Part shown: positions 35,346 to 44,819 of the stretch, piece by piece
How the letters are laid out: every line of letters starts with the position of its first letter
Position numbering within the stretch: position 1 is the first letter of the stretch
Assembly: GCA_030770425.1 (NCBI GenBank)
Contig: JASJFT010000128.1
Location: 62,001 to 126,000 of the forward strand
Reading direction: 5' to 3'
Source: Darksidea phi
Taxonomy: Eukaryota > Ascomycota > Dothideomycetes > Pleosporales > Lentitheciaceae
DNA: 64,000 nucleotides
Notes under the pieces: generated by a model
What the model saw: the letters and a program-made list of their open reading frames with translations, nothing else
Database searches by the model: none
What the model was told of the DNA's origin: nothing
Position numbers and translations under genes: made by a program

Positions 35346-35726
35346 ACGCCGCTATCGTAGGCTGCGGCGATGGGTATAAGGCGATAGTAAAGCTACTGGT
35401 AGAGACACCACAAACTTCATCCAGCGCACCGACATCATTGACCTTATCGAACTGTTGTAAGGTCTCAATCGGCCGCACGCCCTTAACCCATTACACCACC
35501 ACGACCCGTGGCGCGGTTTCATTAAAGAGGATTCGGTTGAGGTAGAGCTGTCCAAACGGAATAAGGCGGAGAGCTAATACGTTGGCAATAATCAGATAAG
35601 AAAGGATTAAGATCCTCATTAAACGTTGTCTCGTCGGTAAGGCATTGTCGGTAACTAATTTAGGTGTCGGCGAAGCCGAGGCTGTTGATTTTAGCAGCTC
35701 CAGTAAATAGTACAACACTACCTACC

Positions 35727-35728
<2 letters not shown>
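35346..35728 (+). pseudogene. Relic of ankyrin array beyond the stop codon
   Basis: Immediately after the TAA the sequence still resembles the repeat unit: ACGCCGCTATCG, GGCTGCGGCGATGGG, GCGATAGTAAAGCTACTGG and GAGAC all have counterparts inside the gene. The frame is broken by TAG and indels. After about 35410 the resemblance is lost. It shows that the upstream gene lost at least one C-terminal repeat. Confidence 0.55.

Positions 35729-35809
<81 letters not shown>
35729..35809 (+). repeat. Two poly-A tracts (41 and 37 A) split by CCC
   Basis: A run of 41 A (35729-35769), the triplet CCC, and a run of 37 A (35773-35809). It could be the poly-A tail of a retroposed or LINE-type insertion followed by a second tail, or a homopolymer artefact of assembly. 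The flanks (CCTACCGC before, TATTCTCCCCC after) show no obvious target-site duplication. Confidence 0.8.
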
Positions 35810-35812
<3 letters not shown>

Positions 35813-36729
35813 TCTCCCCCTGGAAGAGCGGGAAAGCGTCGTAGAATCCGAGGGCAAAGCCGAAGAGGCTCGGAAGTAAAGGTATCCCAATGTCACGAAA
35901 GTTAGTTTCGGTAAAAGCGAGGTAGATACATAGAGAAGTCGGAAAATACGACGTGCTCGCTTAGAAGTAGGGCAATATATTTAGTATAGTAGCTGTACTA
36001 AGGGCGCTTAGAGTATTACTTTAGCTACTAAAACCTAGCTTATAAAGATATACTACTTCTTATATACTTAAGTTCTCCCTATAGTTTTTAAGTCTCTAAT
36101 ATAGTAGCCGTTTATTTCAGAGGTCTAGATTAAGACTTCTAGTAGCTCGTATACGAAGGAAACGAGCTTTTACTATCCCTCTAACGGGGTACGCTAAGTA
36201 AACTTAATAAGGTAATATACTATATTATGGGGCTTAAAGACACTAACGGTTTACTAAACTACGTAGTTAAGCTTTTCTATGGTTACTATACTTACGCGGA
36301 TAGAAGATTAAACGCTAGCTTTTACTCTAGCTCTACGCGCCATTTTCCCCGTCGCTTATAATACTATTTAAACCTAAGAATTTACTCTTTACGATAAACC
36401 ATAAGTATAGATACGGGAAGTAGTAAAGACGGCGGGTTAATAAAGGGTAAGTAAATACGTACGTTAGGCTTCTCTAAGTATAGATATAGGTATTATAGAG
36501 AAAGTATTAACAATATATTAATAGGATAGATATCGGTCTACTTTTAGGCTCGTTTAGTTATTATAAATTTAAAAAGCACGAAATGAGATAGGATAGGCGC
36601 GGGAACTAGGTAAGAAAAGCTAATAGGGTTATAGGGGCTAGGCTTGGTACTTTAGGTATAAGTAACTCCAAAAGCGGCGATAGAAAATCTCCAAAAAAGG
36701 AGTTAAAAGTCCCCGGATATAGAATTACT
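35810..36729. repeat. RIP-affected AT-rich block
   Basis: After a short GC-balanced piece (35811-35945), the sequence to about 36700 is AT-rich with TA excess and scarce CA/TG. I can identify no element or open frame. Together with the poly-A tracts it separates the intact NACHT-ankyrin gene from the dead STAND gene. Confidence 0.55.
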
Positions 36730-39028
36730 GTGGTAAACTTAGACATTGTGTATGCCAGCCAAGCAAGCAAGTGTCGCAGTAACTCCCGTTCTTCCGAGGT
36801 CCGATTCGTTTGGCATTCCGTGAGTAATGCGTTATAGATCGCGGTTATATTCTTAGGAAGATTGTCTAATTCCCTAAGAATTGGTCCTTCGCGACCGACC
36901 GCATTGAGCCTCCGCATTGTATGATCAATGTACAGAAACGCTGTCAACCTCGTTAGTTCAATTCGTAATCTGCGGGTGCGAACAATGTCGCGATCGCAAA
37001 ATAGTGATGACAAATATATGGGCGCTAGGTGCTGAGACCCCTCGAGACCATCTTCGACGAATTCGAGCCCCAGCGTCTAGTTTGGCGTGAAATCCTGGGT
37101 AGGAATAGATGAGAAAATATAGAAAAAGGTCAAAGGGATAGGGAGGGAGGAGCAAATAAAAATTGAAGACACGGAAAACAATTCAAGGTTGAGAGGTTGT
37201 CAGGACTAGAAACTTACAATCTGCCGCCCGTACGACCCTCCCGATGATCGTCTTCCGTAGTGTTGCCCTGAGTTTTCGTAGTCGTGATAGAGTCTTGTCT
37301 TGGACCAGGCAAATCTATGCATGTCGCGAGCGACCTTGTCCCGGTCCAAGTCGATGCGCTTGGCCTCAAGACCGGACAACTCATTCTTGTTGGGGTCGCT
37401 CGTCCAGATGACCTGAACTTTGCATCCTTGACTCTTAATTTTGCCGAAGAATTCTACCAGTTTGGAGAATTTTTCGTCAGTGTTTCATCAATGCCATCAA
37501 GAATGAGGATCAGTCTTCGATCGGACTCTTTGGAAAAGAATTCTCAATCAGCCGGGCCAACGCGTCATCGGCCCCTTGGAGCCACCCGTGATGTAGAAAA
37601 TCCGTTAGTGTCTCCGCACAATAACCGGCATCCTTCTCAGCAGCCCGGATAGAACAGTGTTTAAGCATATTGGGAACTGATCGCATCTCGGGATGCTCTT
37701 CATCAAAGAAAAAGCAAGCGACGCATGTCGTGGTATCATACGAGTACTTCTTCTCCAAGTAACGATGCATTCGAAAAATGAGCGTGGATTTTCCCATTCC
37801 AGATGTCCCGCTCGCCCAAAGGAGGTATTCGTCACCATTCATGATGCTCTCAAAAGCGGGGTCATTGTAAATCCATTCGAAGAGGCGGTCAACATATGAA
37901 AGCTCCAAATCATTTAATCTTTCGGTAATGCCATGCTCTGCGGGGTTCCTGAGCCAGTCTTTGAGACGATCGAAGTTCACGGGCCTACTGGCGCCTGATT
38001 TAAGGTTTCGTCGCTTCTCCTCATTGAACTTCGAATGCAGCCTCTTCATTATATCTTCTGAGCGGCGAAGCAACTCAGTGCTCGCGTTTGCGGTATCGCG
38101 GCTGTGAACAATTACCTCTTGTATTCCCGCATTCGTTTGCATAGCAACCACGAGAGTGTGTTCGGTGGTTTCAAGTGTCTGCACTGTTATTGCCGTATTC
38201 CGAGCCAGTTGCCCCTGAAGCGCTTTGACATTTTGATTGATGGTTTCTGCCTGTTCGCTGATCTCAATTGTCGTCCTCAGGGTCTGAATGATTGTGGCTG
38301 ACTCCAGGCGTTGAAGATTCTCGTTGAGCGTCCCATACGCGGCGTTCAGATTGGGGTCCTTGCCATCGACTAGTGCTTTGGCCTATTTCATGAGCCTGCC
38401 CTTAGCACAATAGGAGCGTGCTAGTGCACTAAGTTTCATGAGAGACGAGAATACGTTGATGAGAAATTTCTGGAAGGCTCTCTTGGGTGGGATCTTATTC
38501 TCCAGTAGGGATAGGCGTTGCAGGAAGGATTGCATAATGCTAAAAAAGCCCTTGATCATGTCATAGTCCTCGGATACGTGCTTGGAGGCATTCATCACGT
38601 AAGTGAATGCAGTCAGAATCGCTGAGCTGGGAGGGAACGTGACACTGGCGGTGTCCGCTACGAGTTTCGTTACGCTTTGGACGATATCCGCGTTGGAAGA
38701 GATCATGGAACGAAGCTTGCTGAGCTTCCCCCTTGTCGTGTCGGAACACTTTGAAAGTTCAAGTTGGTGCTGCTGTTCCATCTACAGACAAAATGTAGTT
38801 AGCATATGCAGTCGAGTGTAAACGCATGCAGGCCAATAATATCCCCAGACCTCTTTGAAGGCATGTGTAGGCTTCTTGCTGCACCGGGGACTTACTTACC
38901 ATGATGGATGTGATACTTCTTTGGGACGAAAGAATCCTGCGAATTTCGACCTTAGCTACGTCCGTGTAGCTGTCTAAGGCCTCGACTCATAGCGCTGCTA
39001 TGTCGCTTTGCGGTTGTACTAGTGCCAT
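36730..39028 (-). pseudogene. STAND P-loop NTPase with Goodbye-type N-terminus, inactivated
   Basis: Exon 1 (39028-38900) begins MALVQPQSDIAAL, then TGA, then VEALDSYTDVAKVEI. Homologues have Trp after AAL, so TGG became TGA. Exon 2 starts at 38781 (fungal STAND N-terminal Goodbye-like domain). It is broken by TAG at 38383-38385, where Gln would fit, and continues in frame (AKALVDGKDPNLNAAYGTLN) to the P-loop LLWASGTSGMGKST. Two one-base shifts near 37510-37450 surround the Walker B segment LILILDGIDE. The chain resumes as EKFSKLVEFFGKIKSQGCKV and VQVIWTSDPNKNE. A GTAAGT donor at about 37218 leads to the last recognisable part, LPKNITAIYNALLTEC and LLRHLLAWLAY, near 36730-36900. Two stops and two shifts in otherwise good sequence suggest recent loss. 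Confidence 0.65.
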
Positions 39029-39309
39029 GTTGAAGATCAAATGCGTGGGCGCTGTATTCTAACTGACAACTGGGAGATGGAGATGAGGACGCTTGTCGCA
39101 TACCCAGAGCAGGCACGCCGCAGCGAAGTTTGCAGGACCTCGGTGCAACTCAAAAGTCGTACGGTAAGAAAAGAGACTGCTAGGCAGTTGCGCAAGTGCT
39201 CAAGGTGCTGACCGATGCGCATTATATGTGGAACGCGGTCGGGGGCCATTCGAGCAAGGTCAGCTCAGCTGCCCGTGTGTGCGAAAGCAAATGCGGACGT
39301 TTCGTTGTC

Positions 39310-39590
39310 CATTTCTGCTTCAATAGCTTGCATCATGTTGAACATCGTCGCTTAGCCTTGTCCTCCAAAGAAATAGCTTTTGCTCGACGTTCTTGGAAGT
39401 GAGCATCCCTCCTGGTGTTTCCCAGCCCTACTCGATTGTCAACGGCGTTACTGTCGTGGAAGCTAGGCATACCCCACCTGCAAAGAGTGTAACGTTTGGA
39501 ATGTCTTATTTTCATGCAGTAACTCTTGGAATCGTTTCGACTATGATGCCCGGTACCAGGGAGCCACGCACTCCATAGTTTGGAAGCCCT
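39310..39590 (-). pseudogene. Unidentified coding relic with four stops
   Basis: One minus frame reads LPNYGVRGSLVPGIIVETIP, stop, stop, DIPNVTLFAGGVCLASTTV, TPLTIE, stop, then GWETPGGMLTSKNVEQKLFL and WRTRLSDDVQHDAS. The stops are TGA, TAA, TAG and TGA, all reachable from Gln, Arg or Trp codons by transitions. The peptide is coherent over some 80 residues, but I do not recognise the protein. It lies upstream of the STAND pseudogene. The remaining sequence 39600-39987 holds no supportable gene. Confidence 0.3.
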
Positions 39591-39987
39591 ATCTGAGGGT
39601 GAATTTACGGTGATAACATTTGAGTATGACGTTTCTATCTGGGAATGATTGTTACGCGTGGTAAGTGTCGTAGTCCCCGCCTTTCTCGGACATGACGTAT
39701 GCAAAAGGTGGAGGGCTTGGCCGTAGGAACCAAGATCAGCGTGCAATTCGCATGCACATCATGGCTAGGTAGCTATGGATAAACCAACCATACCATGTGG
39801 GTGCAGCATTGAGCTCAGCTGCCTGCGCGTCTTCTATCTAGCCGCTTTATCATCATCCTTTGCGTGCGCATGCAATACTAGCACTGGGATTGGGACTTTA
39901 CCGCGTGGTCTACACCTGAAAGTAGAGGGTTTCTTATCAGCGCTCCCAGAGACTGGCTGGGGAATAGAAGCAATTGGCTAACCCTTG

Positions 39988-40398
39988 ATGCCAGCAAAGA
40001 GTCAAGATGGCTTTTCGCTTCGTGGGATAGTAGTGGCAAGTTATGACCGGATTGAGGGTTGTGACCATGGTAGTTCTCTAATGCCATGGCTATGCACGCT
40101 ATTTCTACCACTGTTCCACCTCCCGGCATGTATCATACGGGCTGTTAGATGGGAATCGGCCCGGTACCTCGCGTTAGGTCTCGTCTTGTTCCATATCGCC
40201 GTCACCATCCAGTCATACGTTAGCACCTGGGGTTTGGAACATCATATACCCTTTTCTCGTTACGTTTCTTCGCTCTTTCCTCTCTCCGCTTTCCACGCCA
40301 ATTCGATGCACCCCAAGGATCCTTCGGAGCTAAGAAGCACGCATACATCATGGCGCACCACATGTAAGGACAACACAAACAAGTTCTGCAAGCTTTGA
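39988..40398 (+). CDS. Membrane protein fragment, possibly pseudogene
   Basis: The open frame has two likely membrane helices: LMPWLCTLFLPLFHLPACII and, after a short charged turn (RAVRWESARY), LALGLVLFHIAVTIQSYV. A preceding stretch (SLRGIVVASYD) fits the start of such small fungal multi-pass proteins. After about residue 85 the composition becomes random-looking, and this part overlaps the convergent gene at 40220-40597. An in-frame TAA lies directly upstream. I suspect a relic or the middle exon of a larger gene. Confidence 0.35.
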   Translation: MPAKSQDGFSLRGIVVASYDRIEGCDHGSSLMPWLCTLFLPLFHLPACIIRAVRWESARYLALGLVLFHIAVTIQSYVSTWGLEHHIPFSRYVSSLFPLSAFHANSMHPKDPSELRSTHTSWRTTCKDNTNKFCKL

Positions 40399-40597
40399 GG
40401 AAGTTCTTGCTCTTGTATCCGTTTTTCGTACTCGACTGTGTATATTTCGGTGGGCGCTTTTCTGTAGAAGTAGGCTGCGATTTCCCTTTATTGGCAGGCT
40501 GACTGTCGTCTTCATCGATTTTGGGTTTCTGCTGAGCGGAAACTAACTCGCCAGCTTGACTGTCGTGGTAAGGAGGTTTGGGCGGGGTGGCGGCCAT
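40220..40597 (-). CDS. Small Cys-rich membrane-associated protein, CYSTM-like (125 aa)
   Basis: The start at 40597 (MAATPPKPPYHDSQAGEL) is followed by about 60 polar residues rich in Lys, Gln and Ser. The hydrophobic Cys-rich stretch CRTCLCCPYMWCAMMYACFL near residues 72-91 comes next, then a short basic tail. The layout (Pro-rich start, polar linker, Cys-rich membrane helix) resembles CYSTM-type proteins, which are tail-anchored and tied to stress responses, but those usually end at the helix. An upstream in-frame start (40648) would add 17 residues. No intron is seen. Real coding status is plausible but unproven. Confidence 0.45.
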   Translation of the reverse strand: MAATPPKPPYHDSQAGELVSAQQKPKIDEDDSQPANKGKSQPTSTEKRPPKYTQSSTKNGYKSKNFLKACRTCLCCPYMWCAMMYACFLAPKDPWGASNWRGKRREERAKKRNEKRVYDVPNPRC

Positions 40598-41578
40598 GGT
40601 CTTTGGGCTGCTACCTGCTAAAGAGGGAGTGCTGAAGCACACCTCCAAATCTTGCGATGATCAAAGGTATGGGCAAATTTCAGAACGAGGCGATCCCGTA
40701 GGGAAAGAGAGCACACGTCAAGTGTTCTTGGGGACTCCCTCGAGCTCGGTGATGATGTTTTTATCTTTGCGCCGTTCCGGCGGGGACGCCGCTGACTGAG
40801 GTCTAATGACGTCACATTATGACGCGCCATCACCGGTCACTTCGGACTGCACCTGCTCTGGAGTGTTTCTTCTTCTGGCCTTTCGTCTTTTAATGCTCTC
40901 TATGGCATATCATGCGCTTTCTTCTGTACCGGTTCTGGAATACCGCCATTGTAGAACGGTCCGTTGGGGCGACTGACATCGTCCTCGAAAAAATAGTAAA
41001 GAATTGACTTGCAGTCATCTAATCTGCCCTCCGCTTTCTTCTTGGAATCCTTGCGCTAAAATAGGACCTGCAGATCATTGGAATGAGCTCTGCTATGGGA
41101 GGAAGCATGCGGTCTTTAGCACTACCGGTATCTCGACTCGGGAAATCAATTGAGGTTTCCCAAGGTCGCGCTCTTTGTCCCTTATACTGAAACGGATGCT
41201 CTCAGCACTGCGAATGCGGCAGTCGAATTCTTGTGGTCCGGGATGCTAGTGGAAGGCGCGACCCCCACCCATATGTACATAGGCCAATGAGCCGTGGCGT
41301 CTACAATGTATAACCACAAGTGTTCCAAGCTTTGTGCATAGCCCTCCCGTTCGCACATGCGACGCCGCCCGCCCACAGGGGCGGCTCGTATCCGCCGATG
41401 GCGTCTGATGTGCACTCTGACCGCCAGTTACTGTGCTGTGCAGCATGCAGGGGCCCTCGGAAGACTGCGCGCCTTGCTATATCACGCGACGCCGCACCGC
41501 TCTACGCCCGGGCGGCGCTACTCCTTTGGCTTTGCGTAGCTGCTAACTACTTTATCTACCCAAACATCCTCCACCAAC
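40598..41578. other. Intergenic; promoter side of the alpha/beta hydrolase
   Basis: No supportable gene. Open frames at 41182-41643 on both strands are GC-driven by-products. A GGCCAATGAG (CCAAT box) at about 41280-41290 lies 290 bp upstream of the hydrolase start. Confidence 0.4.
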
Positions 41579-42880
41579 ATGCAGAACGTCTTCGATACCT
41601 TCTCGCAGGCCGTCCTGTTATGGAACAGCTTCTTCGGCAATAATTCTTCCGACGCTATGGCCTCGCTGCAAACAGCTTCGTCGTTTGGCCAGCTGCGCAA
41701 CAGCGGTCTTTCTGGCGCCTCTTTCTCCTACTCTGCTGGCAAGCAGGCCGTGTGTGTTACGGGCCTGGCCGACGTACCCGTCGTCGCTACCACCACTCGA
41801 GTGACCTATCCAGGCCCCGCCAACAATTTCGAGTTGACCGAGTTCATCACCAATTTTGCTCGCCGCGACAGCTCCGCATTCACGGCCTACACCGGTGGAA
41901 CCACCACCGTGTCAGATACATTCGCGATCTTCGTGAAGCTCTGTGTCCCTGCCGACGTGGAAAAGACCAAGAGTCTCTCTAGTGTGCAGTTCCTTACCCA
42001 TGGCGGCACCACCGAGCACACCTACTGGGACTTTGCTCCAGGATACAGCTATGTCGATACCGCCGCTGAGAAGGGCTATGCCACCTTCTCCTATGACCGT
42101 CTGGGCGCGGGCAAGTCTGAGCATCCGGATCCCAAGCAGGTGGTCCAGGCACCTCTCCAGGTCGAGCTTGCCCACATACTGGTTCAGAAGTTGAAAGCCG
42201 CCAGTATTGGCGGCATCAGGTTCACTAAAGTCGTCGGAATTGGCCACTCCATGGGAGCAGCGCTTACTCAGAGCGTTTCTTCCAATCATCCTGCTGATTT
42301 CGATGCCGTCGCTCTTTCGGGGCACTCTGCATTTTCCGGGGGAGGCGTTATAGGCTTCGCCGCTGCGGCGCAACAGATTGCAAATACACTCCCGGACCGT
42401 GACGAGCTCAAGAAATTGCCCAATGGTTATTTTACTCTTGGTCCAATCCCGCAGACACTGCAGTTTGCCTTTTTCTATTACCCATTTTTCAACACTACGC
42501 GTAAGTTCTCGGCAGACTCGATTTGATTCCACATTAACAAGGATGCAGTTTTCACGAAAGAGTTCAACACCCGCCAGACCAACGCCATTGGGGAGACATT
42601 GACGTTAGGCAGCCTCTACGTGCCGGCCACGTCTTACACCAAACCCGTGCAGATACTCAACGGTATCCAGGACTACTTCTACTGCCAGGGCAACTGCCTT
42701 GCTGAAGGGGGAGACGTCACGGCGGACGCTCTTAACTTGTTCTTCCCCAACAGGAACGCAGCCAAGTCTGAGGCAGTTAACATTCCGAACATGGGACATA
42801 ATATTAATTTGCACTTGGCCCGGACAGAGGCATTTCAGAGAACCCTTGCTTTCATTGCTGCAGCGGATATCATGCCATAG
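41579..42880 (+). CDS. Alpha/beta hydrolase (417 aa)
   Basis: Fungal alpha/beta-fold hydrolase, probably an esterase or lipase-like enzyme of unknown substrate. Two exons: 41579-42500 and 42549-42880, with an intron of 48 nt (GTAAGT...ATGCAG), phase 1. Catalytic features are the oxyanion segment THGGTTEHTYWDF (140-152), the nucleophile elbow GIGHSMGAAL with Ser224, probable acid Asp349 (NGIQDYFYC) and His391 (NMGHNINLH). The sequence YATFSYDRLGAGKSE (167-181) is the usual strand-turn before the acid/elbow region. The N-terminus (MQNVFDTFSQAVLLWNSFFG) is only weakly hydrophobic. Secreted relatives have a clear signal peptide, so either secretion is lost or the true start lies elsewhere. Confidence 0.88.
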
Positions 42881-43704
42881 CTGGGGGTGCCTTGATAGGA
42901 GGCCGAGGGGTAGTAATTTTGATGAGCCATTTACTACAGCGGTTAGCTAATTCTTCGACTGCTACCATTTTCGCTTCAGCATATTGATAACACGGTACGT
43001 TGCCGAGGGACCGGTAACTTCACTGCATCCTCCTGTCGTTCTACTTCACTGGAGGGCGGGAACAAACGACCATGAAGGATGTCCCGCCTATGCATCGCTT
43101 ACCATAACTCAGGCGAAGGCTTAATGCTCATTCACCTGCTCGTCATAACTGTGTACCCTGTCGATACGAATCAAATTTTACGGCTGAGCTGCAGCGCGCG
43201 TACATCTAATCATTTTATCCTTGTCAAGCCGCGCCGAAACTGGCACTAACCATCTGTACCGAGCAATGAAAGAGGTTAGTCTATTTTCATGATTCTTTCG
43301 TGATCGAAGAAGGCTGAGTGCCCCGTACGGCACAGTTACCGGCTATTTCTGCAGTCAGCCTGCATTTCATTCACTCAGGCTTGGCTTAGGATTTCAATTC
43401 GTATTTCATATCCCTCCCTTTGAAGCAATAGCATATGTTTCAAGGTTGATATGATTTTGCACGTATTACCTGACTTGTTCGTTGTTACATCGAAAATTTC
43501 ACAACATCGGACTTTGGTGACGGACAGGTGATTATCCACATCAGTATGCTGTGCTCCTATATTCTTTGATTACGAGCAACGTGTAGACCACATTAGCAAA
43601 GCAGATGCTCGTAAGCTCAGGTGCTTTGCTCGAGGAAGCATTCTTATTTCGCTTTCATTATTGCTGTCCTTAGTCCACACCTCACGGAGCCTACAATCGC
43701 AACC
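42881..43704. other. Intergenic; no gene seen
   Basis: About 0.8 kb of balanced composition, without open frames longer than about 60 codons of any merit. Confidence 0.45.
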
Positions 43705-44819
43705 ATGGCTATTGATCTGACCTTCTTACTCTTCGTCCCGTCATTGTCGTGTCAGTCGTGTTTCCCTTCCTCGCCACATTTACGGTTGGCTTGCGCTTTT
43801 ACATAAACGCACAGCCTTTCTACCTAGATGACTGGACGATTATCATCCAACTGGTGAGACTATCTCTTATCTTTCGAAATCATTTTGCTAATTGTTGCAG
43901 GCCCTCTGTTGGGTCTGAGCGTCATTCTCTGGGTTGGCACGGAACATTGGCATCACCCATGTTAGGATGGACCCGGCTAAGGCTGTATTAGAGTTATTCA
44001 AGGTGAGCTATTATCACTTGAAGGACTCAATAACATAGGGGTCAGCACGAACATTAGCGCATACCAGTTCTTTTAGCCTAACAAGATTCTCTCCTCTATG
44101 GTGCTGGGTCTTGTTGAGATCTCGGTTTGCTCTTTTATGTATGCATCTTCACCATACCAATCCTCACTAGGATAGCAAACAGTATGGTCGCCTTTATCGC
44201 AGCATGGACCTTCGCAATTTTGATAGAAGGTTTCCACTATTATCTTCCGGCGTTTCTTTCCGTTGCAACGGCGCTATCGTTTAGCGCCCCGGCTGCGTTT
44301 GGACCAACCCCAGAGCCATATATCGCATTGACGACTCTGCCTACGCCATCTCCGTTGCGGCCATGTCTCTTGGGTTCGACATCATTTTCCTCATTTATGC
44401 CTGTCACGGTGATCCGCTCCCTACAACTCCCCTTTGCCCGCAAAGTGACAGCCATTGGCATTTTCTGGTTGGGCGCCTTCTGCGTCGTTTCCGCCACGTC
44501 CCGTCTCTACCTCCTCTATCAAGCCATTCACAGTGTCACCGAGAACCCGAATGCCTACGCAAATTTGTCCATAGCCTTCGTTTTCGCCGAAATGGAGCCC
44601 AACGCAAGCGTCATAGCAGCCAGTTTACCGATGCTACGCCCCCTGTTCACGAGAGTCAACAAGAGTGTCGGCAGCTGGTTTCTTAGCTGGTCATCCAGAT
44701 TGTCACGCAGGCCGAAAAGCAAGGAAAGCAGGGGGGTTCGACTCCTTTTAGGCATCCGGGAGGCTCTTCGCAGGGGTATGCAAAGGCGAGTAGTGCAACG
44801 GGCAGTACGAGAGAGTTAA
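43705..44819 (+). pseudogene. Rhodopsin-family (PTH11-like) integral membrane protein, frameshifted
   Basis: Fragments in correct order of a seven-helix fungal integral membrane protein: MAIDLTFLLFV; VVFPFLATFTVGLRFYINAQ followed by DDWTIIIQL at a GTGAGA donor; then, across a shift, LLGLSVILWVGTE and THVRMDPAKAVLELF before GTGAGC. Later come DSAYAISVAAMSLGFDIIFL and, after another one-base shift near 44395, PVTVIRSLQLPFARKVTAIG, FWLGAFCVVSATSRLYLLY and a last helix region (EMEPNASVIAASLPMLRPLF). The DDW, LPxxxIRSLQLPFxRK and EPNxxxIxAxLPxLRPL motifs are typical of the family. At least three frame breaks at non-splice positions make it a pseudogene. Confidence 0.6.

Noticed and set aside
35664..35879. 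Lys-rich or Phe-rich open frames across the poly-A tracts
   Set aside because: They are homopolymer translations, not genes.
41320..41643. 107-codon open frame before the alpha/beta hydrolase
   Set aside because: Different frame from the hydrolase, overlaps its start and lacks recognisable features.
41912..42532. 206-codon minus-strand open frame
   Set aside because: Antisense to the hydrolase exon with intact catalytic motifs.
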